The notes beneath the pieces are model-generated. The model made no database searches and was not told the DNA's origin. It worked only from the letters and a program-made list of their open reading frames with translations. A program made the translations under genes and the position numbers. Of a stretch of 23,722 bases of DNA, positions 7,075-15,566 are shown piece after piece; the first letter of the stretch is position 1; each line of letters opens with the position of its first letter. Origin of the DNA: JAVVVD01 sp964642795. Its GTDB lineage: Bacteria > Bacillota > Clostridia > Christensenellales > CAG-138. The stretch spans positions 1-23,722 of the forward strand of contig CAZXRQ010000028.1 of the NCBI GenBank assembly GCA_964642795.1. The letters are read 5' to 3'.

Positions 7075-7704
7075 TTATTGTGCATCGTCCCGGTCCGTAC
7101 GCTGCCTGCGTTTAAACAGCTTATTCTCGGTACCGTTTGCTATACGGCGGATATTGTCAACATGCCGCACCAGCATAAGCGCCATAAGCAGGCCGCACAG
7201 CACGCAAAGCTGCACGTTATCCAGGTTCAGCAGTATCGCGGCGGCGGCAAAGCCAAAAAACCCCGCCAATGACCCCAGCGATACCATTTGGCTTATGTAT
7301 ATGATCGCAAAACCGCATACCGTGGCCACGGCGGCCACGACCGGCGAAATCATCCAGGCTATTCCCAGCGAGGTCGCCACTCCCTTACCTCCCTTAAGCC
7401 CGAAAAGCAGCGGATAGTCGTGCCCCATTACAGCAAACAGTCCCGCGACATAACCGCCCGTTTCGCCTGCAAGCAGCCGGCCTAGGAGTACAGCCACTAT
7501 GCCCTTTGTAAAATCGCCTATGAAGGTCATCACGCCCGGCTTCATGCCGAACACGCGCAGCATGTTGGTAGTGCCTGCATTGCCGCTGCCGTGGCCGCGC
7601 ACATCGTCGTGAAAATACGCCCTGCTTATCAGCACCGCCGTTTCTATATTGCCCACAACATATCCCAGCGCCGCACAAATAAAATAAAACCAGTTGAAGG
7701 CCAT
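7075..7704 (-). CDS. plsY: Acyl-phosphate:glycerol-3-phosphate acyltransferase PlsY
   Basis: PlsY is the membrane enzyme that transfers an acyl group from acyl phosphate to glycerol-3-phosphate, the first step of phospholipid synthesis in most Bacillota. The 209 residues contain about five membrane segments. The three conserved cytoplasmic motifs are present: GHGSGNAGTTN near residue 37, the glycine-rich LKGGKGVATSLG near 104, and RHVDNIRRIANGTE near 180. The tail is basic (KLFKRRQR). The ATG at 7704 lies 3 bases after the der stop, and its ribosome site GGCGGA overlaps the end of der, so the two are probably translationally coupled. Its usual chromosomal partner gpsA is absent from this window. 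Confidence 0.95.
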   Translation of the reverse strand: MAFNWFYFICAALGYVVGNIETAVLISRAYFHDDVRGHGSGNAGTTNMLRVFGMKPGVMTFIGDFTKGIVAVLLGRLLAGETGGYVAGLFAVMGHDYPLLFGLKGGKGVATSLGIAWMISPVVAAVATVCGFAIIYISQMVSLGSLAGFFGFAAAAILLNLDNVQLCVLCGLLMALMLVRHVDNIRRIANGTENKLFKRRQRTDRDDAQ

Positions 7705-7707
7705 GGC

Positions 7708-9045
7708 TTAATCCGCCCCGCCGGTATCTTTTGTGCGCCTGCGGACTATCAGTCTTATAGGCGTAGCATCCAGCTTGAAGGATTTTCTAATGTAGTTTTC
7801 CAAATAGCGCTTATAGGAAAAGTGCATAAGCTCCGCGTCGTTGACGAACAGCACAAACGTAGGCGGCTGCACGGATACCTGCGTGGCATAGTACAGCTTC
7901 AGCCTGCGGCCCTTGTCCGACGGCGGCTCGGTAACGCTGACCGCCTCATTGATTATATCGTTAAGCGTACCCGTGGATATTCGGGTGCAGTTCTGCACAT
8001 ATGCATACTGCACAAGCTCCATTACCTTATTGACGCGCTGTCCCGTAAGCGCAGATATGAACAGCATCGGCACATAGCTCATAAAGGCGATATCAGCATA
8101 CAGCTTCTTTTTGAACTTATCCATCGTGTAGGAATCCTTTTCGATAAGATCCCACTTGTTTATCAGCATCACGGAGGCCTTGCCCTCCTCGTGTACATAG
8201 CCCGCTATACGCACGTCCTGCTCGCTAAGGCCCTGCTCCGCGTCCACCACAATCAGCACCACGTCGGCTCGCCGTATAGCGCCCAAGGAGCGTATCACGC
8301 TGTACCGTTCCACCGTCTCGTCCTCTATGGCGCGCTTTCTTCGTATGCCCGCCGTATCCACAAGCACATAGTCCCTGCCATCGTAGCTAAACGGCGTATC
8401 TATCGCATCACGGGTAGTGCCCGGCACGTTGCTTACTATTGTGCGCTCGTGCCCAAGCAGCATATTTACAAGGCTGGATTTTCCCACGTTAGGCCGCCCC
8501 ACCACCGCGATATTTACCGGCTTGGAATCCTCGCCGCCCTCGGCGGGCTCGTCAAAGTATGCCACCACATGATCCAGCATATCGCCGAGCCCCAACCCCT
8601 GTTCCGCTGAAATTGAGATCGGGTCGCCTATCCCCAGTGAATAGAAGTCGTATATCACATCCTCAAACTTGGGATGATCCACCTTGTTCACTGCAAGCAG
8701 CACCGGCTTTTTGCTGCGGCGCAGCATTTCCGCCACATCCTCGTCAGCGGCAGTCAATCCCTCGCGGCCGTCCACAAGGAAGATTATTACGTCGGCGGTC
8801 TCTATTGCAAGCTCCGCCTGTCGGCGCATCTGTGTGCTTATCACGTCCTCCTTGGCCGGCTCTATGCCACCGGTATCTATAAGCGTAAAGGAGTGCTGAA
8901 GCCACTCCGCATCCGCATATATTCGGTCGCGCGTAACGCCGGGGGTATCCTCGACTATCGCGATACGCTTGCCGGTCAATCGATTGAAAAGCGTGGATTT
9001 TCCCACGTTGGGGCGGCCTACCACGGCCACAAGCGGTTTTGACAT
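7708..9045 (-). CDS. der: Ribosome biogenesis GTPase Der (EngA)
   Basis: Der is an essential GTPase with two tandem G domains that helps assemble the 50S ribosomal subunit. From the ATG at 9045 it has 445 residues, the normal length. The first G domain shows GRPNVGKST, DTPGVTRDR, DTGG and NKVD. The second, starting near residue 180, shows GRPNVGKSS, the DTAGIRRK switch and NKWD. The C-terminal KH-like domain ends in the conserved PIRLIVRRR stretch. An in-frame start at 9066 is less likely because AGAGGTG sits just upstream of ATG 9045. It lies between the DUF512 gene (36 bases upstream) and plsY (3 bases downstream), a conserved clostridial arrangement. Confidence 0.97.
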   Translation of the reverse strand: MSKPLVAVVGRPNVGKSTLFNRLTGKRIAIVEDTPGVTRDRIYADAEWLQHSFTLIDTGGIEPAKEDVISTQMRRQAELAIETADVIIFLVDGREGLTAADEDVAEMLRRSKKPVLLAVNKVDHPKFEDVIYDFYSLGIGDPISISAEQGLGLGDMLDHVVAYFDEPAEGGEDSKPVNIAVVGRPNVGKSSLVNMLLGHERTIVSNVPGTTRDAIDTPFSYDGRDYVLVDTAGIRRKRAIEDETVERYSVIRSLGAIRRADVVLIVVDAEQGLSEQDVRIAGYVHEEGKASVMLINKWDLIEKDSYTMDKFKKKLYADIAFMSYVPMLFISALTGQRVNKVMELVQYAYVQNCTRISTGTLNDIINEAVSVTEPPSDKGRRLKLYYATQVSVQPPTFVLFVNDAELMHFSYKRYLENYIRKSFKLDATPIRLIVRRRTKDTGGAD

Positions 9046-9080
9046 AATTACACCTCTGCTCCGCATCCAGCGGTCAGTTT

Positions 9081-10388
9081 TTATTCTTTACAAAGAGCAA
9101 ACAGCTCCTCAATGAAATCCTCGCCGTCGAATGCCGGCATGGGCGCCACGCGCGTATTCAGCGCGGTTTGAAGCTGCTTCAGCGTAGTGCCGTCCAAAAA
9201 CACATCCTCGCACTCCCGCAGCATGCTTCTGGGTATAAGCAGCGGCGCATCCGCCTTATACTTGAGCTGGCTTTCCAGATCGCATCCGCATATAAGTCCG
9301 CTCACAGTCACACTATGGCCAAAATAGTCGTTTTGCATAACCTGCACATCAATCTTTATGCCATACGGCTCAAGGCGGTCAAACAAGGTCTGCATAAACG
9401 GTGCTGCAAGCACGCCGCTTGCGGATATAAAGCTTGCGCCGCATTTTAGCGGGCGCTTATCCTCCAGCGCATAATTGAAGCCGTCCTCAAAGCGTCTTAG
9501 CAGCCCTACGCCGTTTTCCAGCTGATCGAAGCCGTCGTATTCATCATAGCCGGGCAGTTCGGCGCCCGCCGTGAGATACAGCTCATCCGCGCCGTAGACG
9601 AATCGGTCGCCATATTCGGCAAGGCTTTTTTGCTGATATTTTCGTATCAGCAAAATAAGCTCCTTCGCCTCCTCAGGCGTTACGTTTCTGAGCGGGTGCA
9701 ATCCCTGCCTGTACTTTGTAAGTCCCACCGGTACTATCGCAACGCTCGCCGCCTCAGGCCGCAGCGCGTACAGCCCATCCAGCGTGTTAATAAGCGCGCT
9801 GCCGTCGTTCAGCCCCGGGCACAGCACTATCTGGCTGTGAAAGCTCAGCCCCGCACTTTTTAGCCTTGCAAGACGCGACGCCAGCTCGCCCGCCGTTGGA
9901 TTTCTCATAAGCTTCACACGCAGCTCCGGCTCCAGCGCATGCACTGAGATATACAGCGGGCTTATTCGGCGGGCTATTATGCGCTCAAACTCGGGCGTAT
10001 CCACATTGGTAAGCGTAACGTAGTTGCCCATTATCAACGACATGCGCCAGTCGTCATCCTTAAAATGCAGCGTATCCCGCACTCCGCCGGGCATTTGGTC
10101 GATGAAGCAGAACAAGCAGTGATTTTTGCAGGTGCGAACAGGGCTCATCAGTCCGGACTCAAAGCTGAAGCCCAGCGGCTCATACATAGGCTTATCCACC
10201 ACTGCCTCCACGCGCTCACCCGCCGGGCTTTCCAGTCCCAGCGTAAGGCGCTCGGCGCTTGCAGCGTACTCATAATCGATTACGTCCGCCACATCCTCGC
10301 CGTTTATATCGGTGAGCAGCCAGCCCTCGCCAATATCCAGTTCCGCCGCTATGGAGCCGGCGTCAACACCGGTTATCCTGTGCTTCAT
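9081..10388 (-). CDS. DUF512-family protein with PDZ-like and radical-SAM-type Fe-S domains
   Basis: This 435-residue protein belongs to the DUF512 family found beside der in many clostridia and other anaerobes; its function is unknown. Residues 1-65 form a PDZ-like domain (ITGVDAGSIA, GEGWLLTDING). C87, C91 and C94 in CKNHCLFCF give the C-x3-C-x2-C cluster motif of radical-SAM enzymes, followed by the family's YISVHA, MRNP and GLNDG segments. The C-terminal third is the DUF512 domain proper, including TGAEL and a GVLAAPF stretch. ATG 10388 follows GGAGGA with 6-base spacing; upstream in-frame starts to 10478 have no ribosome site and cross the promoter. It appears to be the first gene of the der operon. 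Confidence 0.9.
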   Translation of the reverse strand: MKHRITGVDAGSIAAELDIGEGWLLTDINGEDVADVIDYEYAASAERLTLGLESPAGERVEAVVDKPMYEPLGFSFESGLMSPVRTCKNHCLFCFIDQMPGGVRDTLHFKDDDWRMSLIMGNYVTLTNVDTPEFERIIARRISPLYISVHALEPELRVKLMRNPTAGELASRLARLKSAGLSFHSQIVLCPGLNDGSALINTLDGLYALRPEAASVAIVPVGLTKYRQGLHPLRNVTPEEAKELILLIRKYQQKSLAEYGDRFVYGADELYLTAGAELPGYDEYDGFDQLENGVGLLRRFEDGFNYALEDKRPLKCGASFISASGVLAAPFMQTLFDRLEPYGIKIDVQVMQNDYFGHSVTVSGLICGCDLESQLKYKADAPLLIPRSMLRECEDVFLDGTTLKQLQTALNTRVAPMPAFDGEDFIEELFALCKE

Positions 10389-10416
10389 CCAAATTCCTCC
10401 ATTGTACATTCCAGTA

Positions 10417-10445
10417 ATTATACCATGATATCCCCCTGCAAACAA
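10417..10445 (-). promoter_or_regulatory. Promoter of the DUF512–der–plsY–nitrilase operon
   Basis: On the minus strand a perfect TATAAT (10422-10417) with an extended TGG in front is 17 bases from TTGTTT (10445-10440). It sits 29 bases before the DUF512 start codon and just after the XDH operon terminator, so it most likely drives the housekeeping operon. Confidence 0.65.
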
Positions 10446-10459
10446 ACCATGTTTTACAC

Positions 10460-10493
10460 ATAAAAGGCCACGGCGCAAAACACGCCGCGGCCC
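10460..10493 (-). terminator. Terminator of the xanthine dehydrogenase-family operon
   Basis: On the minus strand GGCCGCGGCG and CGCCGTGGCC (10492-10466) pair over 10 bp with one G-U wobble and a 7-base loop, followed by TTTTAT. It lies about 23 bases past the last operon stop codon at 10515. Confidence 0.75.
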
Positions 10494-10514
10494 TAAGATG
10501 GTTTTAGGTAAGCG

Positions 10515-12824
10515 TTACTTGGTTGCCGCTATCGCCTGCAGTATCTTCTCCGGCGTTATTGGCATCACATTGAGCAGCTCGTAGTTGCCTATCGCGTTGC
10601 AGATGGCGTTTATTACGGCAGGCGCGATTGAGTTATCCAAAGGCTCGCCCACACCCTTTGCGTTGTACGGCCCGAGGCCGCCGCCGCTCTCGAGTATTAC
10701 GGTCTCAACATCCGGCACGTCCACTGACGTGGGGATTAGGTAAGTCGAGAAGCTGTTGGCCTTGGTTATGCCCTTGCGCCACTGCAGATCCTCGTGGGTA
10801 GCCCAAAGCGCATGGTATACGCAGCCGCCCTCGACCTGGCCCTCGCAGGAGTTTTTGTTTATCATCTTGCCCGCGTCTATGCCGGCGATGAGACGCAGCA
10901 GCTCTATTTGACCGGTGCCTTCATCCACCGCAACCTCTACTCCGTGGCAGGTATAGGTGAGATCGGGGTTGACCTGACCCTTGATATCCGCAAGGTTAGG
11001 TACTTCGGTAAACGGCGCGTTAAACTGCGCTATGGTCTCAAGCTCGCCGCCGTCGTTGCTGAGGTTGGCGACTACCGTGGCAAACGGCATGTTGACCTTG
11101 TCCGGATCGTTGACAAGATATGCCTTGTGATTGCCCAAAGCGAGGTTTTCCACCGGATAGCCCAACAGCTCGCTGGCCTTTTCCAGTATGCGGTCGCGCA
11201 TTATATCCGCCGCCTTGATGGCCGCGTTGCCGCTCATGTAGAGCTGGCGCGTAGCGGTCGTAGTGCCGCAAAGCGGGGTAAGGTGCGTATCCATAATGAA
11301 CGGATGCACGTCGGTGATATCCAAACCCAGCTCCTCTGCGACTATCTGGGCAATAACGCTGCCCTGGCCGCCGCCGAGATCCGGAACGCCCGCACGCACC
11401 GTAACGCTGCCGTCCAGCTCAAGCCTTACGGATACACGGGAGGAGTCATGCAGGAAGGTCATGCGGCCATAAACCATGTGTCCGCACGCCACCGAACGGC
11501 CTACCAGCCTGCCGTCGGGCAGACGGTCCGGCTTGGGAGTCTCGTTCAGCTTGGCGTCAACCTTGCGCAGCAGCTCGTCAACCGCTATATGGCCCTGCGG
11601 CACGAAGCCGGTAGGCAGAGCGTCGCCGTTGTGCATGACGTTTTTAAGGCGCAGCTCCACGGGATCCATGTTGAGCCTTTGAGCAATACGATCCATCTGG
11701 CGCTCGTAGGCAAAGTTTACCTGCGGGCCGCCAAAGCCGCGGTTCGCGCTGGAGAACGTGTTGTTGGTGAATGCCGAGATGCTCTTGACATGCACGTTGG
11801 GGATATTGTACGGGCCTGCGCCCGCGTAGGTGGAATACATTTGCACCCAGGGCGTGCAGTAGGTGTAGGAACCGCCGTCCATTACAACGGAGACCTCCTG
11901 CGCCAGGATCTTGCCGTCCTTGGTGGCGCCTGTCTTATAGTGCAGATACTCGGGATGGCGCTTGGAGTGGGATTCCAGCGATTCCTCGCGCGTCCATATC
12001 ATCTTGACCGGCCTGCGCGTAGCCCTTGCAAGCAGCGCAACATAGGTCTCGACCGTTATATCCTCTTTGCCGCCGAAGCCGCCGCCCATGGGAACGCTCA
12101 TGTTTCGAACATGCGTATGCTGAAGCCCCATGCACTTGGCTATGGTGCGGAAGTGCTCAAGCACCTGGGTGCCTACGCGCAGCGTTACCACGCCGTCGCC
12201 GTCCATCCACGCCATACCGCCCTCGGTCTCAAGGTAGGCATGCTCGTGGGGGGAGGTGTAGTAGTCGTCCTCGACTATCACGTCGCACTGTGCCCACGCC
12301 TTATCTATTTCGCCGCACTGTATCTGCGTGCGCATTATAACGTTGCTGTCGTCCTCGCTGGATACGACATACGCATCGTCCTTTATCGCCTCGCGGGGAT
12401 CAAACACGCCCTCGGTGGGCTCGTAATCGACCTCGATTAGCTTGCAGGCGTCCGCCGCAATCTCCTCGGTCTCGGCCGCTACCAGCGCTATTGGTTCGCT
12501 CTTGGAGCGCACCTTGCCGCAGGCCAGCACCTTATACAGGCCCTCGAATCCGCCACCAACATCGCGCATCTGACCAAATTTGCTTATATCCATGTTTACC
12601 AGCACATCGTCAGCGGTCAGCACAGCCTTCACGCCGGGCAGCGCCTTTGCCTTGCTGGTGTCTATGCCGTGGATTATGGCAGAAGCATATTTGCTCCTGA
12701 GCACCTTGGCATAAAGCATATTCGGCATACTCCAGTCATCGCTGTACAGCTGCTCGCCCTTCGCCTTTGCCCATGCGTCATGGCGGGGTACAGCATTGCC
12801 TACAAGGGTAAGATTCTTCTTCAT
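10515..12824 (-). CDS. Xanthine dehydrogenase-family molybdopterin-binding subunit, canonical copy (set 2)
   Basis: This is the large molybdenum-cofactor subunit of a three-subunit hydroxylase that oxidises a heterocycle or aldehyde with water as oxygen donor. The 769 residues include the N-terminal xanthine dehydrogenase a/b hammerhead domain and then two cofactor-binding domains. Active-site motifs are intact: GGGFGGKED at 247-255 (E254 equals the catalytic-pocket Glu802 of bovine xanthine oxidase), NRGFGGPQ near 361 (Arg880 equivalent), GGGQG at 484-488 and YNAKGVGEPL with the catalytic base E727 (Glu1261). The Gln767 position reads His in HEHAYLET. ATG 12824 overlaps the stop of the iron-sulfur subunit by 4 bases. 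Motifs fit a purine or xanthine-type enzyme, but the substrate is inferred. It is the last gene of the operon, before a terminator. Confidence 0.9.
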   Translation of the reverse strand: MKKNLTLVGNAVPRHDAWAKAKGEQLYSDDWSMPNMLYAKVLRSKYASAIIHGIDTSKAKALPGVKAVLTADDVLVNMDISKFGQMRDVGGGFEGLYKVLACGKVRSKSEPIALVAAETEEIAADACKLIEVDYEPTEGVFDPREAIKDDAYVVSSEDDSNVIMRTQIQCGEIDKAWAQCDVIVEDDYYTSPHEHAYLETEGGMAWMDGDGVVTLRVGTQVLEHFRTIAKCMGLQHTHVRNMSVPMGGGFGGKEDITVETYVALLARATRRPVKMIWTREESLESHSKRHPEYLHYKTGATKDGKILAQEVSVVMDGGSYTYCTPWVQMYSTYAGAGPYNIPNVHVKSISAFTNNTFSSANRGFGGPQVNFAYERQMDRIAQRLNMDPVELRLKNVMHNGDALPTGFVPQGHIAVDELLRKVDAKLNETPKPDRLPDGRLVGRSVACGHMVYGRMTFLHDSSRVSVRLELDGSVTVRAGVPDLGGGQGSVIAQIVAEELGLDITDVHPFIMDTHLTPLCGTTTATRQLYMSGNAAIKAADIMRDRILEKASELLGYPVENLALGNHKAYLVNDPDKVNMPFATVVANLSNDGGELETIAQFNAPFTEVPNLADIKGQVNPDLTYTCHGVEVAVDEGTGQIELLRLIAGIDAGKMINKNSCEGQVEGGCVYHALWATHEDLQWRKGITKANSFSTYLIPTSVDVPDVETVILESGGGLGPYNAKGVGEPLDNSIAPAVINAICNAIGNYELLNVMPITPEKILQAIAATK

Positions 12825-13309
12825 GCCAACTCTCCCCTCTCTATCTCCTTAGCGACCTTATAGATCGCATCCACTATTTTTACATAACCGGTGCAGCGGC
12901 ACAGGTTGCCGGCTATCGCGGCCTTGATGGCCTTGCGGTCCGCCTTGCCGCCGTTTTTAAGGTACTCGACGCCTACAACTATCATGCCCGGCGTGCAGAA
13001 GCCGCACTGTACGGCGCCGCACTCCACAAACGACGCCTGCAGCCTTGCGGCCAGCTTATCGTTGTAGCCAAGTCCCTTATCCGTCCATATCTCGTGGCCT
13101 GCACAGGCGGCCGCCAGCGTGATGCAGCTTTTTACCGCAACACCGTCCAACAGCACAGTACAGGTTCCGCAGTCACCCTCCTCGCAGCCGCACTTTACGT
13201 CGTAAACGTAGTTGTCGCGCAGTGCGCGCAGCAAGCTGAGATGCGGCTCTATCTCGTAGGTCACATCTTCGCCGTTGACGCGAAGGTCAATCTTGATCTT
13301 ATTGCTCAT
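12821..13309 (-). CDS. (2Fe-2S)-binding subunit of molybdenum hydroxylase, set 2
   Basis: The small electron-transfer subunit carries two 2Fe-2S clusters passing electrons from the Mo centre to FAD. In its 162 residues the plant-type ferredoxin domain has C42, C47, C50 and C62 (CGCEEGDCGTC then SC). The helical C-terminal domain has C102, C105, C137 and C139 (QCGFCTPG and LCRCTGY). All eight ligands are present, at the same positions as in the set 1 paralogue encoded at 14185. ATG 13309 is preceded by GGAGGT. The stop overlaps the Mo subunit start (ATGA), indicating coupling; the FAD subunit ends 18 bases upstream. Confidence 0.95.
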   Translation of the reverse strand: MSNKIKIDLRVNGEDVTYEIEPHLSLLRALRDNYVYDVKCGCEEGDCGTCTVLLDGVAVKSCITLAAACAGHEIWTDKGLGYNDKLAARLQASFVECGAVQCGFCTPGMIVVGVEYLKNGGKADRKAIKAAIAGNLCRCTGYVKIVDAIYKVAKEIERGELA

Positions 13310-13327
13310 AGCGTTACCTCCTCACCT

Positions 13328-14188
13328 TCACATGCACTCGCCGTATGCGGCCAGCTTGAGTGCGCGCTGGACAAGCACCGGCATTACGGTACGGCGATAT
13401 GTTACCGTAGCACGCACCGAGGGATCGCGCGGATTCATATCCTTTTGGACTTCCTCGCCCATCTTCGCAAACGTAGCCTCGTCCATTTTATGACCTATCA
13501 GCGCCTTTTCGGCGTTGTATGCGCGAACCGGCGTAGGCGCGACTGCGCCCAGTGCGACGCGGCAATCCTTTATCACGTCGCCATCCATTTCGACGTATGC
13601 TGCGCAGCTCGCCATGGATATCGACATGGACTTGCGCATACACAGCTTCAAAAAGCCCATATGCGGCTCTGCCTTGAAGGTAAAGTGAGTAAGTATCTCG
13701 TTAGGTGCTATCACCGTCCTGCCTGGGCCTGCAAACAGCTCCTTAATGGGTATCTGACGCTCGCCGTTTTTAAGGCTCTTTACATGAACCATGGCGTCCA
13801 GCACCATAAGCGAAGGTATGGTATCTCCGCCTGCACCCGCGTTTGCCACATTGCCGCCGACCGTAGCGCTGTGCCTCGTGGTAGGATCGGCAAACACATT
13901 GCCCGCTGCATACAGGCCGGGAGCGTTCAGCTTGAGTATTTCCGATTTGCTTATCTCGTCCACGGTGGTAAGCGCGCCCAGCGTCACTATGCCGTTTTCA
14001 CAGGATATTCCGGAAAGCTCCTTTATGCCGCGTATATTCACAAGAGTGCGGTCGTTGCGCTTGCCGCTGCGGATATACACCAGCACGTTGGTACCGCCTG
14101 CCACTAGGAAAGCGCGCTCGTTCAGCTCATCCAAAGCCTTCAGCGCATCATCCAGCGTGGGGGCGTTCAGGTACTCAAAGTTCTTCAT
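13328..14188 (-). CDS. FAD-binding subunit of molybdenum hydroxylase, set 2
   Basis: This medium subunit of the xanthine dehydrogenase/CO dehydrogenase type binds FAD in a PCMH-like fold and passes electrons onward to NAD or ferredoxin. In 286 residues the FAD motifs are AGGTNVLV at 30-37 and ATVGGNVANAGAGGD at 108-122, with the CO dehydrogenase flavoprotein C-terminal domain after about residue 180 (CRVALGAVAPTP). ATG 14188 overlaps the stop of the set 1 iron-sulfur gene by 4 bases and has GGAGG upstream, so the two hydroxylase sets are coupled in one transcript. There is no 4Fe-4S insertion like that of 4-hydroxybenzoyl-CoA reductase. Confidence 0.93.
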   Translation of the reverse strand: MKNFEYLNAPTLDDALKALDELNERAFLVAGGTNVLVYIRSGKRNDRTLVNIRGIKELSGISCENGIVTLGALTTVDEISKSEILKLNAPGLYAAGNVFADPTTRHSATVGGNVANAGAGGDTIPSLMVLDAMVHVKSLKNGERQIPIKELFAGPGRTVIAPNEILTHFTFKAEPHMGFLKLCMRKSMSISMASCAAYVEMDGDVIKDCRVALGAVAPTPVRAYNAEKALIGHKMDEATFAKMGEEVQKDMNPRDPSVRATVTYRRTVMPVLVQRALKLAAYGECM

Positions 14189-14670
14189 GCTTTATCCTCC
14201 TTCATCCGCTTAGAAGCGTCCATTACCGCGTTGACTATGCTGACATAGCCTGTGCAACGGCAGTAATTGCCCCGCAGATAATCCTTTATATAGTTTTCGT
14301 CCGGCTCCGGATTCTCATTGAGCAGCGCCGTAGACGCTACCACCATGCCTGGGGTACAGAACCCGCACTGTATGGCGGCGTTGTCGATGAAGCTCTGCTG
14401 CACATGAGAAAGCGTACCGTCCTTATCAGCCAGGCCTTCGGCCGTAGTGATTTCCCAGCCGTCCGCCACTACCGCGGGAATAAGGCAGCTCATCACGCTC
14501 TGCTTGCCGTGCATTATCGTGCACGCGCCGCACTCTGCGATGCCGCAGCCATACTTTGCGCCGGTAAGATACAGCCTGTCGCGCAGAACGTTCAGCAGCA
14601 GCTCATTGCTGTTTACCCAAAGGGTATGCTGCTTGCCGTTTACCTTTAGCGTTATCTGATGTACGCTCAT
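14185..14670 (-). CDS. (2Fe-2S)-binding subunit of molybdenum hydroxylase, set 1
   Basis: This is the two-cluster iron-sulfur subunit of the first hydroxylase, 161 residues. The N-terminal ferredoxin domain shows YGCGIAECGAC (C42, C47, C50) and SC (C62). The C-terminal domain shows QCGFCTPG (C102, C105) and YCRCTGY (C137, C139). Cysteine positions are identical to those of the other FeS subunit here, so the pair probably arose by duplication or by acquiring two related sets. ATG 14670 overlaps the upstream FAD gene stop by 4 bases and is preceded by GGAGGT. Its own stop overlaps the start of the set 2 FAD gene. Confidence 0.95.
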   Translation of the reverse strand: MSVHQITLKVNGKQHTLWVNSNELLLNVLRDRLYLTGAKYGCGIAECGACTIMHGKQSVMSCLIPAVVADGWEITTAEGLADKDGTLSHVQQSFIDNAAIQCGFCTPGMVVASTALLNENPEPDENYIKDYLRGNYCRCTGYVSIVNAVMDASKRMKEDKA

Positions 14671-15566
14671 TTCAGTTCACCTCCGCTGCGTTTCCATGCA
14701 AGCTCTATGCAGTCGCGCGCGATGATCTTGGTGACGTCAGTGCGGTACTGCGCAGTTGTGCGGTTATCGTCTATCGGCCTTATGAACGCGGAAATAGTAT
14801 CCGCCGTTTCCATTATAAGCTCGCTGGTCATGGTTTTGCCTGTAAGCCCGCCGGCGATATCCTTGAGGAACAGCGGCCTTGCCGCTACCGAGCCCATCGC
14901 CATGCGGCAGGCTTTTATCTTATCGCCGTCACGCTCGATGATGCAGGTGATGCTTATCTTTGCAATATCCGACGCAACCCTGCCCAGCTTGATGAAGCCA
15001 TAGCCGGTATTCTCAGCGGGTTCGGGCAGGCAGATGCCGGTAAGTATCTCGTCCTTCTCGATTGCGGATACGCCTGGAGCGATGAAGAAATCCACCGCGT
15101 TCACAGTGCGCTCGCCGCGCACGCTGTCCAACAGCACCTTGCCGTTATAGCACATGCAGGGGCCTACCGCGTCCGCCACGGGAGATGCGTTGCAGAAGTT
15201 GCCGCCCAGTGTAGCCATGTTGCGAACGGATACGCTTGCCATCTTGTGGATAGCATCCGAGAGCGCAGGGAAGGATGCGTTAACGTGCGCGTCCTTTTCT
15301 ATGGCGGTAAGCTTCATGTTGCAGCCTATCACATAGCCGCCGCACTCATCGCAGGTATGCGCGCCCTTAAGCTCGTCTATGCCGTTAATGTCCAGCATAT
15401 AGTCCATTTCAACAGGCGCACCGACCTTTACCTTAACAATAAGATCCGTTCCGCCGGCAAATATCTTAACGTTATTCTTCTCCGACAGTATCTGCTTGGC
15501 CTCGTCCAGCGACGCAGGCTTAAGATAGTCGAACTCCTTCTCGAGCAGTCTGGTATTTATGCTCAT
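14667..15566 (-). CDS. FAD-binding subunit of molybdenum hydroxylase, set 1
   Basis: This 299-residue FAD subunit shows GGTDLIV at 38-44 and SVRNMATLGGNFCNASPVAD at 113-132, the classical xanthine dehydrogenase FAD motifs, followed by the C-terminal flavoprotein domain (CRMAMGSVAARPL). It is closer to textbook XDH flavin motifs than the set 2 FAD subunit, while its partner Mo subunit is the more divergent one. Both ends overlap neighbouring genes by 4 bases. The ribosome site AGGAGG lies within the tail of the upstream Mo-subunit gene. Confidence 0.93.
   Translation of the reverse strand: MSINTRLLEKEFDYLKPASLDEAKQILSEKNNVKIFAGGTDLIVKVKVGAPVEMDYMLDINGIDELKGAHTCDECGGYVIGCNMKLTAIEKDAHVNASFPALSDAIHKMASVSVRNMATLGGNFCNASPVADAVGPCMCYNGKVLLDSVRGERTVNAVDFFIAPGVSAIEKDEILTGICLPEPAENTGYGFIKLGRVASDIAKISITCIIERDGDKIKACRMAMGSVAARPLFLKDIAGGLTGKTMTSELIMETADTISAFIRPIDDNRTTAQYRTDVTKIIARDCIELAWKRSGGELK

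Noticed and set aside
10794..12440. 548-codon plus-strand frame opposite the canonical Mo subunit
   Set aside because: It is antisense to a gene with clear motifs; its composition is typical of a shadow frame and it has no start signals.
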